Position numbers and translations under genes: made by a program
Part shown: positions 34,796 through 43,066 of the stretch, in pieces
Layout: each line of letters opens with the position of its first letter
Position numbering within the stretch: the first letter of the stretch is position 1
NCBI RefSeq assembly: GCF_027912415.1
Contig: NZ_CP115175.1
Location: forward strand, 310,001 to 374,000
Reading direction: 5' to 3'
Length of the DNA stretch: 64,000 nucleotides
Source of the DNA: Homoserinibacter sp. YIM 151385
GTDB lineage: Bacteria > Actinomycetota > Actinomycetes > Actinomycetales > Microbacteriaceae
Notes under the pieces: model-generated
Seen by the model: the letters and a program-made list of their open reading frames with translations, nothing else
What the model was told of the DNA's origin: nothing
The model's database searches: none

Positions 34796-35710
34796 ATGGC
34801 CTTCGGCGCGTTCGCGAGCACCGACGTCTCGGCCGAGCCGGCACCGCGCCGGCGCAGCCCGATCGTCCTGCTGCTCCTGCTCCCCGGCACCATCTACCTC
34901 GCGCTCACCTACGTGGCGCCGCTCGTGTCGCTCGTCCTCACGAGCCTCATGGCCCCCTCGCCGACCTTCGACATCGGGCAGTACGTCTACTCGACGAACC
35001 TCGCGAACTACGCGAACGCGTTCACGCAGTACGGCGAGATCCTCGCGCGCTCCTTCGGCTTCGCGCTCATGGCCACGATCCTCGCGCTCGTCCTCGGCTA
35101 CCCGCTCGCGTACTTCATCGGGGTGACGCTGCGGACGGCGCCGCTGCTGCAGTCGCTCGCGCTCGTGCTCGTCATCGCGCCCTTCTTCATCAGCTTCCTC
35201 CTCCGCACCCTGGCCTGGAAGCAGATCTTCTCCGACGAGGGCCCGGTGCTCGGGGTGCTCGGGGCGATCGGCCTGGCCGGCCCCGACACCCACCTCACCG
35301 GCACCGCGTTCACGGTCGTCTTCGGCCTGACCTACAACTTCCTGCCCTTCACGGTCCTGCCGATCTACGCCTCGCTCGAGCGCCTCGACCTCCGCTACCT
35401 CGAGGCGGGCAGCGACCTCTACGCGAGCCGCACGAGCACCTTCCTCCGCATCACCCTCCCGCTCTCGATGCCCGGCGTCGTCTCCGGCACCCTGCTCACC
35501 TTCATCCCGGCGACCGGCGACTACATCAACGCGAGCCCGAGCTTCCTCGGGGGCCCCAGCACGGCGATGATCGGCAACGTCATCGAGCAGAACTTCCTCG
35601 CAACGCAGAACTACCCGATCGCGGCCGCGATGTCGATCATCCTCATGATCGCGATCCTCATCCCCGTCGCCCTGTACGTGCGGTTCAGCAAGACGGAGGA
35701 CCTGCTGTGA
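34796..35710 (+). CDS. potB: Spermidine/putrescine ABC transporter permease PotB
   Basis: Inner-membrane permease. The ATG at 34796 is one base after the potA stop and gives 304 residues with about six membrane helices and the EAA-type ATPase contact loop (LEAGSDLYASRTSTFLRITLPLSMPGV). The short N-terminal tail is Ser/Pro/Arg-rich. It overlaps potC by GTGA. Confidence 0.94.
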   Translation: MAFGAFASTDVSAEPAPRRRSPIVLLLLLPGTIYLALTYVAPLVSLVLTSLMAPSPTFDIGQYVYSTNLANYANAFTQYGEILARSFGFALMATILALVLGYPLAYFIGVTLRTAPLLQSLALVLVIAPFFISFLLRTLAWKQIFSDEGPVLGVLGAIGLAGPDTHLTGTAFTVVFGLTYNFLPFTVLPIYASLERLDLRYLEAGSDLYASRTSTFLRITLPLSMPGVVSGTLLTFIPATGDYINASPSFLGGPSTAMIGNVIEQNFLATQNYPIAAAMSIILMIAILIPVALYVRFSKTEDLL

Positions 35711-36501
35711 AGATCCGGAACCTCGGCATCAGCGCCTACTCGATCGTCCTCTTCGCGATCCTGCTCGTCCCGATCGTCTACACGATCGTGTTCTCCTTCA
35801 ACGACGCCGTGCGCAGCAACATCATCTGGCGCGGCTTCACCCTCGACAACTGGCTCGGCATCTGCGATGTGGAACGGGTCTGCACCGCCTTCGGGAACAG
35901 CATCCTCGTCGGCGTCACGGCGACGGTCTTCGCCGCCGCGATGGGCACCGCGATCGCGATCGGCCTCGTGCGCTACCGCTTCCGGTTCCGCAACACGCTC
36001 ACCATCCTGCTCTTCCTCCCGATGGCGACGCCCGAGCTCATCCTCGGGTCCGGCCTCAGCTCGCAGCTCGTGAACCTCGGCATCGAGAAGAACCTCACCA
36101 CCGTCGTCATCGCGCACATCATGTTCTGCATCAGCTTCGTCGTCGTGACCGTGCGCGCGCGGGTCGCGAGCATCGATCCGACGCTCGAGGAGGCGGGGCG
36201 CGACCTCTACGGCTCGCCCGCGCAGGTCTTCCTCCGCGTGACGCTGCCGCTGCTCGCGCCCGGCATCGTCGCCGCGTCGCTGCTCAGCTTCGCCCTGAGC
36301 TTCGACGACTTCATCATCACGAACTTCGTCTCCGGCGCCGCCGAGACCCTCCCGAAGTTCATCTACATCGCGGCCGCGCGCGGCATCCCCGCGCAGGCGA
36401 ACGTGTTCGCGACGCTGATCTTCGCGCTCGCGATCGCGATCGTGCTCATCTCGCAGATCACCGCCGCCATCCGCCGTCGTCGTCTCCTCCACGAGGGCTG
36501 A
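35707..36501 (+). CDS. potC: Spermidine/putrescine ABC transporter permease PotC
   Basis: Second permease of the importer: 264 residues, six helices, with the coupling loop LEEAGRDLYGSPAQVFLRVT and SFDDFIITNFVSG, a PotC hallmark. GTG 35707 overlaps the potB stop by 4 nt. It is followed 5 nt later by an aminotransferase. Confidence 0.94.
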   Translation: MKIRNLGISAYSIVLFAILLVPIVYTIVFSFNDAVRSNIIWRGFTLDNWLGICDVERVCTAFGNSILVGVTATVFAAAMGTAIAIGLVRYRFRFRNTLTILLFLPMATPELILGSGLSSQLVNLGIEKNLTTVVIAHIMFCISFVVVTVRARVASIDPTLEEAGRDLYGSPAQVFLRVTLPLLAPGIVAASLLSFALSFDDFIITNFVSGAAETLPKFIYIAAARGIPAQANVFATLIFALAIAIVLISQITAAIRRRRLLHEG

Positions 36502-36506
36502 GCCCG

Positions 36507-37886
36507 TTGAGCACCGGACGCTACGCCGACCGCGCGCGCCTCGGGCGGCTCATGCGCGAGGAGCTCGCGCGCTTCCGCGCCGAGCGGCCGCGCTCTGAGG
36601 AGCTCTGGCGGCGCGCCTCGGCGAACCTGCCGGACGGCGTCCCGATGCTCTGGATGACGAAGTGGCCCGGACCCTGGCCCGTGCACGTGGCGGAGGCCTC
36701 GGGGGCCCACTTCACCGATGTGGACGGCATCGACCACGTCGACCTCTGCCTGGGCGACACGGGCGCGATGGTGGGGCACGCGCCGGCCGCGTCGGTCGAG
36801 GCGGTCACCGCCCAGCTCCGACGCGGCGCGACCTTCATGATGCCGACCGAGGACGCCGGGATCGCGGCCTCGCTGCTCGCCGAGCGCTTCGGCCTCCCCA
36901 GCTGGCAGCTCACGCTCACGGCGACCGACGCGAATCGGCACCTCATCCGCCTCGCGCGGCACGTCACCGGGCGAGGCAAGATCGTCGCGATCGATTTCAG
37001 CTACCACGGCTCGGTCGACGAGACCTTCGCGACCCTCGACGAGGAGGGGCGGACGGTGGCCCGTCGCGGGAACATCGGCGCGCCCGTGCCGCTGGACGCG
37101 ACGACCGTCGTCGTGCCCTTCAACGACGTGCCCGCGATGGAGGCGGCACTCGCGACCGGCGAGATCGCGGCGGTCCTCATCGAGCCGGCGATGACGAACA
37201 TCGGCATCGTCCTGCCGGACGAGGGCTGGCATGAGGCGGTGCGCGCCGCCTGCGACGCGGCGGGTGCGCTGCTCGTCATCGACGAGACCCACACCCTCTG
37301 CGCCGGCCCCGGCGGCATGACCGCGCGGGACGGCCTCAGGCCGGATGCCGTGGTCGTCGGCAAGACGATCGCGGGCGGCATCCCGGCCGGCGCCTACGGG
37401 ACGACCGCCGAGCTCGCCTCCCGCATCCGCGCGAGCCTCGCGGTCGACGGCGAGGGGCTCGAGGACATCGACGTCGGCGGTGTCGGCGGCACGCTCGCCG
37501 GGAATGCGGCATCGACCGCGGGGATCCGCGCGACGCTCTCCGAGGTGCTCACCGCCGAGGTCTACCCAGGCATGATCGAGCGGGCGACCGAGTGGACGGC
37601 GGGCGTGCAGGCCGCGATCGACGAGTTCGAGGTGCCGTGGCAGGTCACGCAGCTCGGCGCCCGCGCGGAGTACAGCTTCCGCGCGACCCCGCCGCGCGAC
37701 GGACGCGAGGCCGCCGACGCGGACGACTTCGAGCTGCAGCAGTACCTGCACCTCCACGCGCTCAACCGCGGCATCCTCATCACCCCGTTCCACAACATGG
37801 CGCTCATGTGCCCCGCGACGACGAGCGCCGACGTCGCCCGCCACACGGCGGCTTTCCGCGAGGCCGTCGCGAGCCTCTTCGCCTGA
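36507..37886 (+). CDS. Class III aminotransferase, glutamate-1-semialdehyde-like
   Basis: A 459-residue PLP protein of the HemL-like branch of class III aminotransferases. Seen: LGDTGAMVGHAPAASVEAV, DFSYHGSVDETFATLD, VIDETHTLCAGPGGM and Schiff-base Lys286 in VVVGKTIAGGIPAGAYG. The start is TTG at 36507, 5 nt after potC. Its place at the end of the polyamine transport operon argues for action on an imported amine or amino acid and against a role in haem synthesis; the substrate is unknown. Confidence 0.85.
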   Translation: MSTGRYADRARLGRLMREELARFRAERPRSEELWRRASANLPDGVPMLWMTKWPGPWPVHVAEASGAHFTDVDGIDHVDLCLGDTGAMVGHAPAASVEAVTAQLRRGATFMMPTEDAGIAASLLAERFGLPSWQLTLTATDANRHLIRLARHVTGRGKIVAIDFSYHGSVDETFATLDEEGRTVARRGNIGAPVPLDATTVVVPFNDVPAMEAALATGEIAAVLIEPAMTNIGIVLPDEGWHEAVRAACDAAGALLVIDETHTLCAGPGGMTARDGLRPDAVVVGKTIAGGIPAGAYGTTAELASRIRASLAVDGEGLEDIDVGGVGGTLAGNAASTAGIRATLSEVLTAEVYPGMIERATEWTAGVQAAIDEFEVPWQVTQLGARAEYSFRATPPRDGREAADADDFELQQYLHLHALNRGILITPFHNMALMCPATTSADVARHTAAFREAVASLFA

Positions 37887-37933
37887 CCGTCTCGCGCGAA
37901 CCCGGCCGAGCCCCGAGCCATCGCCGCCCGCCG

Positions 37934-38020
37934 GTCGGAAACTCAGGACTCCGCCGCCGGCGGTCCGACGATCCGGGTCTCCGCTCCTCGGGGTCCGCGC
38001 AGCACTCCTGAGTTTCCGAC
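37934..38020. repeat. 87-bp inverted-repeat unit A
   Basis: Left end GTCGGAAACTCAGGACTC, right end ACTCCTGAGTTTCCGAC. The 15-bp outer core GTCGGAAACTCAGGA is perfectly inverted; the roughly 50-bp interior is GC-rich and unlike the other units. Confidence 0.9.
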
Positions 38021-38091
38021 GTGCTCCCTCGGCCCCCCGTCCCGATCGCACGGGCCGGCACCAGCCCGCCGCCCGCCCGCTCGCTCCCCAC

Positions 38092-38178
38092 GTCGGAAAC
38101 TCAGGACTCCGCATCCCGCAGCCCCCGCATCGGCTTCGCATCCGAAGCGCGGATCGCCTCGACTCCTGAGTTTCCGAC
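38092..38178. repeat. 87-bp inverted-repeat unit B
   Basis: Same ends as unit A; the inverted match extends four bases outward (CCAC/GTGG). Near the centre GCTTCG-catc-CGAAGC forms its own hairpin (38133-38148). Confidence 0.9.
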
Positions 38179-38236
38179 GTGGCGCGCTGCTTCGGACGTG
38201 GGGCCGGCGTCCTGGGCGCGGCATCCCGGCTGGCGC

Positions 38237-38323
38237 GTCGGAAACTCAGGAGTCGAGTCCGCGAGGCGGAGGGAGATCGCCCCGGATTCGCGCGCGCATC
38301 CGCGGGAGTCCTGAGTTTCCGAC
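38237..38323. repeat. 87-bp inverted-repeat unit C
   Basis: Same 15-bp inverted core. Here the left arm continues AGTC and the right arm carries the ACTC version, the reverse of units A and B, as if the unit were inserted in the other orientation. Confidence 0.9.
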
Positions 38324-38352
38324 GTGCGGGCGCGGAGAACGGCGGGCGAGGC

Positions 38353-38377
38353 GGGCGGGCCGGCCGGGCGGGCGGGG
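38353..38377 (+). other. G-quadruplex-type G-run
   Basis: GGG-C-GGG-CCGGCC-GGG-C-GGG-C-GGGG lies just downstream of the ansA stop on the plus strand. Short loops fit an intramolecular quadruplex in DNA; in 70% GC sequence such runs can arise by chance. Confidence 0.4.
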
Positions 38378-38381
38378 CGCC

Positions 38382-39326
38382 TCAGATGGCAGGGCGGAGA
38401 GCGCCGACCGGCTCGCCGCCGCCCAGGACCCTCTCGAGGGTGAGCTCGAGCACCTCATCGGCGGCGTCGCGCGAGACGATGCCCTCCTGCGCGAGGATCT
38501 CGAGGCCGACGAGCGTCGTCGCCCTGGCGGAGCCGTCGAGCATCTTGAGCGCGAGCGTCGTGCCGTCGGACGCCGACATCACCAGGACGCCCTCGTGACC
38601 GCCCTTCGCGATGAGGCCGGTCCGCTCGATCGCGACAGTGTTCGCACGGCCCTCGCCGTCGAGCGCCCACGGGTCCCGGCGGATCGCGGCCGCGAGGGGC
38701 GCGTCGCTCGTGAGCGCGCGCGAGGTGCCGCGGGCGAGGCCGCGGAGGGTCAGCGCGTGGACGGGAGCCCCGCAGCCGTCGATCCCGCTGTGCTCGACGC
38801 GCTCGCCCGAGAGGGCCTCCACAGTCGAGACGATCACGCGCTGGAGCGGATGCTCGGGGGAGAGGTACCCGGCCGTCGGCCAGCCGACGTGCACGCAGGC
38901 GCCGAGGAAGGCGGCGTGCTTGCCGGAGCAGTTCTGCGTGATCCGGCGCGGCTCGGTCGCGGCACGGCGCGCGGCGCCGTCGAGCGGGTAGTCGAGCGCG
39001 CAGCCGAGGTCGGCCTCCGTGAGCCCGGATGCGGCGAGCATGCCCTCGACGACGGCGACGTGCCGCTCGGTGCCGCCGTGGCTCGCGGCGGCGAGGACGA
39101 GCTGCTCGCCCTCGAGCTGCAGGCCGGTGGCGAGCGCCGCGAGCGCCTGCTGAGGCTTGAGGGTGGATCGCGTGTAGACGAGCGCCCCGGTGTCGCCGTG
39201 GGCGCGCAGCACCGAGCCGTCGCCGTCGAGGAGCACGGCGGCACCGAGATGCCGCGACTCGACGAGGCCGGAGCGCTCGAGGACCGCGAGCTCGACGACC
39301 CCGTCGAGGTGGAGCGGATGCGACAT
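38382..39326 (-). CDS. Asparaginase, AnsA/AsnaseII family
   Basis: Member of the actinobacterial L-asparaginase II family (PF06089), expected to hydrolyse asparagine to aspartate and ammonia. The 314 residues have RSTLKPQQALAAL, ASHGGTERHVAVVEGML, NCSGKHAAFLGACVHVGW and SGIDGCGAPVHALTL. The ATG at 39326 shares its A with the stop of gabT (TGATG), so the two are coupled. No signal peptide, so cytosolic. Confidence 0.9.
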   Translation of the reverse strand: MSHPLHLDGVVELAVLERSGLVESRHLGAAVLLDGDGSVLRAHGDTGALVYTRSTLKPQQALAALATGLQLEGEQLVLAAASHGGTERHVAVVEGMLAASGLTEADLGCALDYPLDGAARRAATEPRRITQNCSGKHAAFLGACVHVGWPTAGYLSPEHPLQRVIVSTVEALSGERVEHSGIDGCGAPVHALTLRGLARGTSRALTSDAPLAAAIRRDPWALDGEGRANTVAIERTGLIAKGGHEGVLVMSASDGTTLALKMLDGSARATTLVGLEILAQEGIVSRDAADEVLELTLERVLGGGEPVGALRPAI

Positions 39327-40678
39327 CAGACCCCGGCGGCGGTGAGCGCCCGCTCGATCACCTCGACGGCCTCGCCGAGGAGCTCGTCGCTGATCGCCAG
39401 ACTGGGGAGGAAGCGCAGCACGTTGCCCGAGCTGCCGGCGGTGAGGACGATGACGCCCTCTTGGGCGGCCGCCTTCGCGACCGCGCCGACGACATCCGCG
39501 CGCGGCTCGCCCGACTCGGGGTCGACGAGCTCGATCGCGAGCATGGCGCCCATGCCGCGGACCTCCGCGATGACGGGATGCGCGGCGCGCAGCGCCTCGA
39601 GCGCGGGCCGGAGCACCGCCTCGATGCGCGCGGCCTCGGCGAGGAGGCCGTCGCGCTCGATGCGCTCGAAGACGGCGACCGCGGCGGCCGCCGCGACGGG
39701 GTTGCCGCCGAAGGTGCCGCCGAGCCCGCCGGGCTGTGCGGCATCCATGATCTCCGCGCGGCCGGTGACCCCCGCGAGCGGGAGACCGCCGGCGATGCCC
39801 TTCGCGCTGAGGACGAGGTCGGGCACGAGGCCGAAGTGCTCGGAGGCGAACCAGGCGCCCGTGCGGGCCATGCCGGACTGGATCTCGTCGGCGATGAAGA
39901 CGATGCCGTTCGCGGCGCACCACTCCTGGAGGGCTGCGAGGTAGCCCTCGGCGGGGACGACGAAGCCGCCCTCGCCCTGGACCGGCTCGACGACGAGGCA
40001 GGCGAGGTCGGCCGCGCCGGCGGTTTTCTCGAGGTGCGCGATGGTGCGGGCCGCCGCCTGGGCGCCGGTCAGGCCGTCGCGCAGCGGGTAGGAGTTAGGG
40101 GCGCGGTGCACGGAGCCGGCGAAGGGCCCGAAGCCGGTGCCGTAGGGCGCCGCCTTGTAGTTCATGGCCATCGTGAGGTTGGTGCGGCCGTGGTAGGCGT
40201 GATCGAGCACGGCGACGCCGGAGCGGCCCGTGAACTTGCGGGCGATCTTGACGCCGTTCTCGACGGCCTCCGCGCCCGAGTTCACGAGGACGGTCTTCTT
40301 CGCGAAGTCGCCGGGGGTCTTCTCGGCGAGGAGCTCGGCGACGCGGACGTAGGCCTCGTACGGGGTGACGGTGAAGAGCGTGTGGGTGACATCGCCGAGC
40401 TGACGGGTCGCCGCCTGGACGACCTCGTCGTCGGTGTGGCCGATGGTGGTGACGCCGATGCCGGCGCCGAGGTCGATGAAGCGGTTGCCGTCGACGTCCT
40501 CGACGATCGCGCCGTGCGAGCGGGCGATGTAGACCGGGAGCACCGACGCGACGCCGCCGGAGACGACCGCCTGGCGTCGGCGCTCGATCTCGACGGACTT
40601 CGGGCCGGGGATGGCGGTGACGACTCGGCGGGCCTGGGGCACGGCCGATAGCGTGGGGGTGTCGAGGGTGTCGGTCAT
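39326..40678 (-). CDS. gabT: 4-aminobutyrate aminotransferase (copy 1)
   Basis: PLP enzyme moving the amino group of GABA to 2-oxoglutarate, giving succinic semialdehyde and glutamate; the next step after the PatD-like dehydrogenase. The 450 residues include IDLGAGIGVTTIGHTDDEVV, VNSGAEAVENGVKIARKFTG, FIADEIQSGMARTGAWFA and Lys293 in LSAKGIAGGLPLAG. The ATG at 40678 has GGAGG upstream. A full-length paralogue lies at 41652-42977. Succinic semialdehyde dehydrogenase (gabD) is not in the window. Confidence 0.92.
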   Translation of the reverse strand: MTDTLDTPTLSAVPQARRVVTAIPGPKSVEIERRRQAVVSGGVASVLPVYIARSHGAIVEDVDGNRFIDLGAGIGVTTIGHTDDEVVQAATRQLGDVTHTLFTVTPYEAYVRVAELLAEKTPGDFAKKTVLVNSGAEAVENGVKIARKFTGRSGVAVLDHAYHGRTNLTMAMNYKAAPYGTGFGPFAGSVHRAPNSYPLRDGLTGAQAAARTIAHLEKTAGAADLACLVVEPVQGEGGFVVPAEGYLAALQEWCAANGIVFIADEIQSGMARTGAWFASEHFGLVPDLVLSAKGIAGGLPLAGVTGRAEIMDAAQPGGLGGTFGGNPVAAAAAVAVFERIERDGLLAEAARIEAVLRPALEALRAAHPVIAEVRGMGAMLAIELVDPESGEPRADVVGAVAKAAAQEGVIVLTAGSSGNVLRFLPSLAISDELLGEAVEVIERALTAAGV

Positions 40679-40727
40679 GATCCTCCGAGTGTAGACCCGC
40701 GCCCGGAGCCCGCAGGGAGGGATCGCG

Positions 40728-41207
40728 TTGAGGAACGAGCACGATTATGCGGTTTCCGTCGAATGGACGGGCAATCGCGGGGCAGGTACGCAGTCGGTGC
40801 GCGGCTACGGCCGCGACCACGTGATCCGCGCGGCGGGCGGGCTCGAGCTCCTCGGCTCGGCCGATCCGTCGTTCCACGGCGACGCGGACCGGTGGAACCC
40901 CGAGCAGCTGCTCCTCGCGGCGCTCAGCCAGTGCCACCTCATGAGCTACCTCTACCAGGCGGCGAAGCACGGGGTCGTCGTCGAGTCCTACCGGGATGAC
41001 GCGGTCGGGGTCCTCCGCCAGGCGGGGGAGGGCGGCGCCTTCGCGAGCGCCACCCTGCGGCCCGTCGTCACCGTCTCGGCCGGCGATCCGGAGCTCGCGC
41101 GGCGCCTGCATGCCGACGCCGCCGAGACCTGCTTCATCCGCGCGAGCGTGGCCTTCCCGGTCGGGCATGAGCCGACGATCCTCCTCGCCGACGACCCCCT
41201 GAGCTGA
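40728..41207 (+). CDS. OsmC family peroxiredoxin-like protein
   Basis: A 159-residue OsmC/Ohr-type protein that reduces organic peroxides with two cysteines. Both are present: LLLAALSQCHLMSYLY and AETCFIRASVAFPV. The start is TTG 40728 with GGGAGGGA upstream; no ATG or GTG fits better. It is divergent from gabT and converges on a small membrane protein. Confidence 0.88.
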   Translation: MRNEHDYAVSVEWTGNRGAGTQSVRGYGRDHVIRAAGGLELLGSADPSFHGDADRWNPEQLLLAALSQCHLMSYLYQAAKHGVVVESYRDDAVGVLRQAGEGGAFASATLRPVVTVSAGDPELARRLHADAAETCFIRASVAFPVGHEPTILLADDPLS

Positions 41208-41241
41208 GCCGAGCTGAGCGAGCGCCGGTCGCGGGCCGCCC

Positions 41242-41643
41242 CTACCCCGCGCTCCGTTCGAGGCGGCGGCGGGCGCCGAGCGTCGCGACGACGAGGAGCA
41301 CGAGCCCCAGCGCGCTGAACCCGAGCTGCATGGGCGCGGCGACGAGGCCGATGCTCGCGACCTGCAGCCCCATCCACAGCACGAGGGCGATGCCGATCGC
41401 GACGGCGGCCGGCCAGCCGAGCCGGTGCCGGATGCCGAGGAGGACCGCCGCGGCGAGCGATCCGAAGCCGAAGACGACGAGGAGGCCGAGACCCGGCCCG
41501 AGGTAGTCGCCCGGCCACCAGACCGGCAGCTGCTCGAGCTCGAGGCCGAGGGAGTGCCCGCTCGGGTCGACGAGGAACGCGACGCCGCCGACCGCTCCCG
41601 CCGCCGCGAGGGCCGCGAGGAGGACGATCGCCGTCGTGCGCAC
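41242..41643 (-). CDS. Small hydrophobic membrane protein
   Basis: A 133-residue protein with about four membrane helices (AIVLLAALAAAGAVGGVAFL, GPGLGLLVVFGFGSLAAAVL, VAIGIALVLWMGLQV, FSALGLVLLVVATLG) and a short basic end. I do not recognise a family. GTG 41643 lies 8 nt after the gabT copy 2 stop, so it probably rides on that transcript. Confidence 0.65.
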   Translation of the reverse strand: MRTTAIVLLAALAAAGAVGGVAFLVDPSGHSLGLELEQLPVWWPGDYLGPGLGLLVVFGFGSLAAAVLLGIRHRLGWPAAVAIGIALVLWMGLQVASIGLVAAPMQLGFSALGLVLLVVATLGARRRLERSAG

Positions 41644-41651
41644 GAGCGCCG

Positions 41652-42977
41652 CTAGCCGAGCGCGTCGAGCGCCTGCTCGAGGACGCCGGCCGCGTCGTCG
41701 ATGAGCGCCTCGCTGATGACGACGCTCGGCAGCAGCCGCAGGACCGAGTCCCAGCTGCCCGCGTCGAGGGGGATGACGCCGTGCGCCGTGGCGTGGCGCA
41801 GGATCGCGGTGAGCGCCTCCGGGTTCGGCTCGCGGGTTCCGGGCCGGACGAGCTCGACGCCGAACATGGCGCCCTTCCCGCGGACCTCCCCGACGACGGG
41901 GTAGCGCTCGGCCCAGTCGCCGATGCGGGCCCGCAGCGCGCGCTCGACGCGCTGCGCCTCGGCGATGAAGTCGTCGCGCTCGATGATCTCGAGGGTCTTC
42001 AGCGCGGCCGCGGCGGAGACCGGGTTGCCGCCGAAGGTGCCGCCGACCCCGCCGGGCTGGACGGCATCCATGATGTCGGCGCGTCCCGTGACGGCGGCGA
42101 TGGGGAATCCGCCGGCGATGCCCTTCGCGGTCGTGACGAGATCGGGCACGACGCCGTGGTGCTCGATCGAGTACCAGGCGCCCGTGCGGGCGATGCCGGC
42201 CTGGATCTCGTCGGCGACGAAGACGATGCCGTGCTCCTCGCAGAACGCCTTGAGCGCCGCGAAGTACCCCTCGGCCGGGATGACGATGCCGCCGTCGCCC
42301 TGGATCGGCTCGACGAAGAGGCCCGCGACCTCCTCCGCCCCGATGTGGGTGCGGATGTAGTCGATCGTGCGCGCCGCCGCCTCGGGGCCCGAGAGCCCGT
42401 CCTTGAAGGGGTAGCTGACCGGCACCGAGTAGAGGTCGCCCGGGAAGGGGCCCATGCCCGCGCGCTCCGGCCAGGGGCGGTAGGTCATCGCCATCGTGAG
42501 GTTGGTGCGCCCGTGGAAGGCGTGGTCGAGCGAGAGGATGACGCGCCGGCCGGTGTGGCGGCGGACGATCTTGACGGCGTTCTCGACCGCCTCGGCGCCC
42601 GAGTTGACGAGGATGCTGCGCTTCTCGAAGTCGCCGGGGGTGATCTCGGCGAGCCGCTCCGCGAGGCGCACGTACGGCTCGTACGGGGTGACGGTGAAGA
42701 GCGTGTGGGTGAGCTTGCGCGCCTGCTCGGCCGCGGCCTCCGCGACCTCCGCGTTCGCGTGGCCGATCGTCGTCACGCCGATGCCGCAGCCGAGGTCGAT
42801 GAGGCGGTTGCCGTCGACGTCCTCGAGGATCGCGCCCGAGCCGCGCTCCATGTAGATGCTCGCGAGGGTGCCGGCACCGCGCGAGACGGCGCGCTCGCGA
42901 CGCTCCTGCAGCGCGAGCGAGCGGGGGCCGGGCAGATCGGTGACGAGCTTCCGCTCCTGGGGGATCGAGAAGTCCAT
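41652..42977 (-). CDS. gabT: 4-aminobutyrate aminotransferase (copy 2)
   Basis: Second class III GABA-type aminotransferase, 441 residues, alignable end to end with the copy at 39326-40678 (both keep GVTTIGH, VTPYE, VNSGAEAVEN, YHGRTNLTMAM-type and TGRADIMDA/TGRAEIMDA segments). The Schiff-base Lys285 is in TTAKGIAGGFPIAAVTG. The copies differ mainly in the C-terminal third, which could mean different amino-donor choice (for example 5-aminovalerate against GABA; inference). ATG 42977 has TAGGCT 6 nt upstream. Confidence 0.9.
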   Translation of the reverse strand: MDFSIPQERKLVTDLPGPRSLALQERRERAVSRGAGTLASIYMERGSGAILEDVDGNRLIDLGCGIGVTTIGHANAEVAEAAAEQARKLTHTLFTVTPYEPYVRLAERLAEITPGDFEKRSILVNSGAEAVENAVKIVRRHTGRRVILSLDHAFHGRTNLTMAMTYRPWPERAGMGPFPGDLYSVPVSYPFKDGLSGPEAAARTIDYIRTHIGAEEVAGLFVEPIQGDGGIVIPAEGYFAALKAFCEEHGIVFVADEIQAGIARTGAWYSIEHHGVVPDLVTTAKGIAGGFPIAAVTGRADIMDAVQPGGVGGTFGGNPVSAAAALKTLEIIERDDFIAEAQRVERALRARIGDWAERYPVVGEVRGKGAMFGVELVRPGTREPNPEALTAILRHATAHGVIPLDAGSWDSVLRLLPSVVISEALIDDAAGVLEQALDALG

Positions 42978-42983
42978 GCGCCC

Positions 42984-42989
42984 AGCCTA
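42984..42989 (-). promoter_or_regulatory. -10-like hexamer TAGGCT before gabT copy 2
   Basis: On the minus strand TAGGCT is followed by six bases and the ATG at 42977, a leaderless layout. Confidence 0.45.
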
Positions 42990-43066
42990 GGCGCGTTCGT
43001 CCAGACTCCGCGGAGGCGGATGGACCAGACTGATCGCGTCCCCCGCACCGAATGGAAAGCGTGATC

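Larger units (their letters stand above)
37887..38381. repeat. Gene-free region with three 87-bp inverted-repeat units
   Basis: This 495-bp gap lies between two convergent genes and contains units A, B and C (listed separately), spaced by 71 and 58 bp, then a G-rich run. I see no open frame with family similarity; frames crossing it are GC shadows. Confidence 0.85.

Noticed and set aside
36507-37886. hemL (haem biosynthesis)
   Set aside because: No other haem gene is nearby and the gene is embedded in the pot operon; similarity is to the broader family only.
37934-38323. CRISPR array or CRISPR-like repeat-spacer unit
   Set aside because: The repeats occur as inverted pairs rather than direct repeats, spacing between units varies, and no cas gene is near.
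37934-38323. Simple rho-independent terminators between convergent genes
   Set aside because: No T-run follows any unit, the loops are about 50 nt, and the second cluster lies upstream of a gene start between tandem genes.
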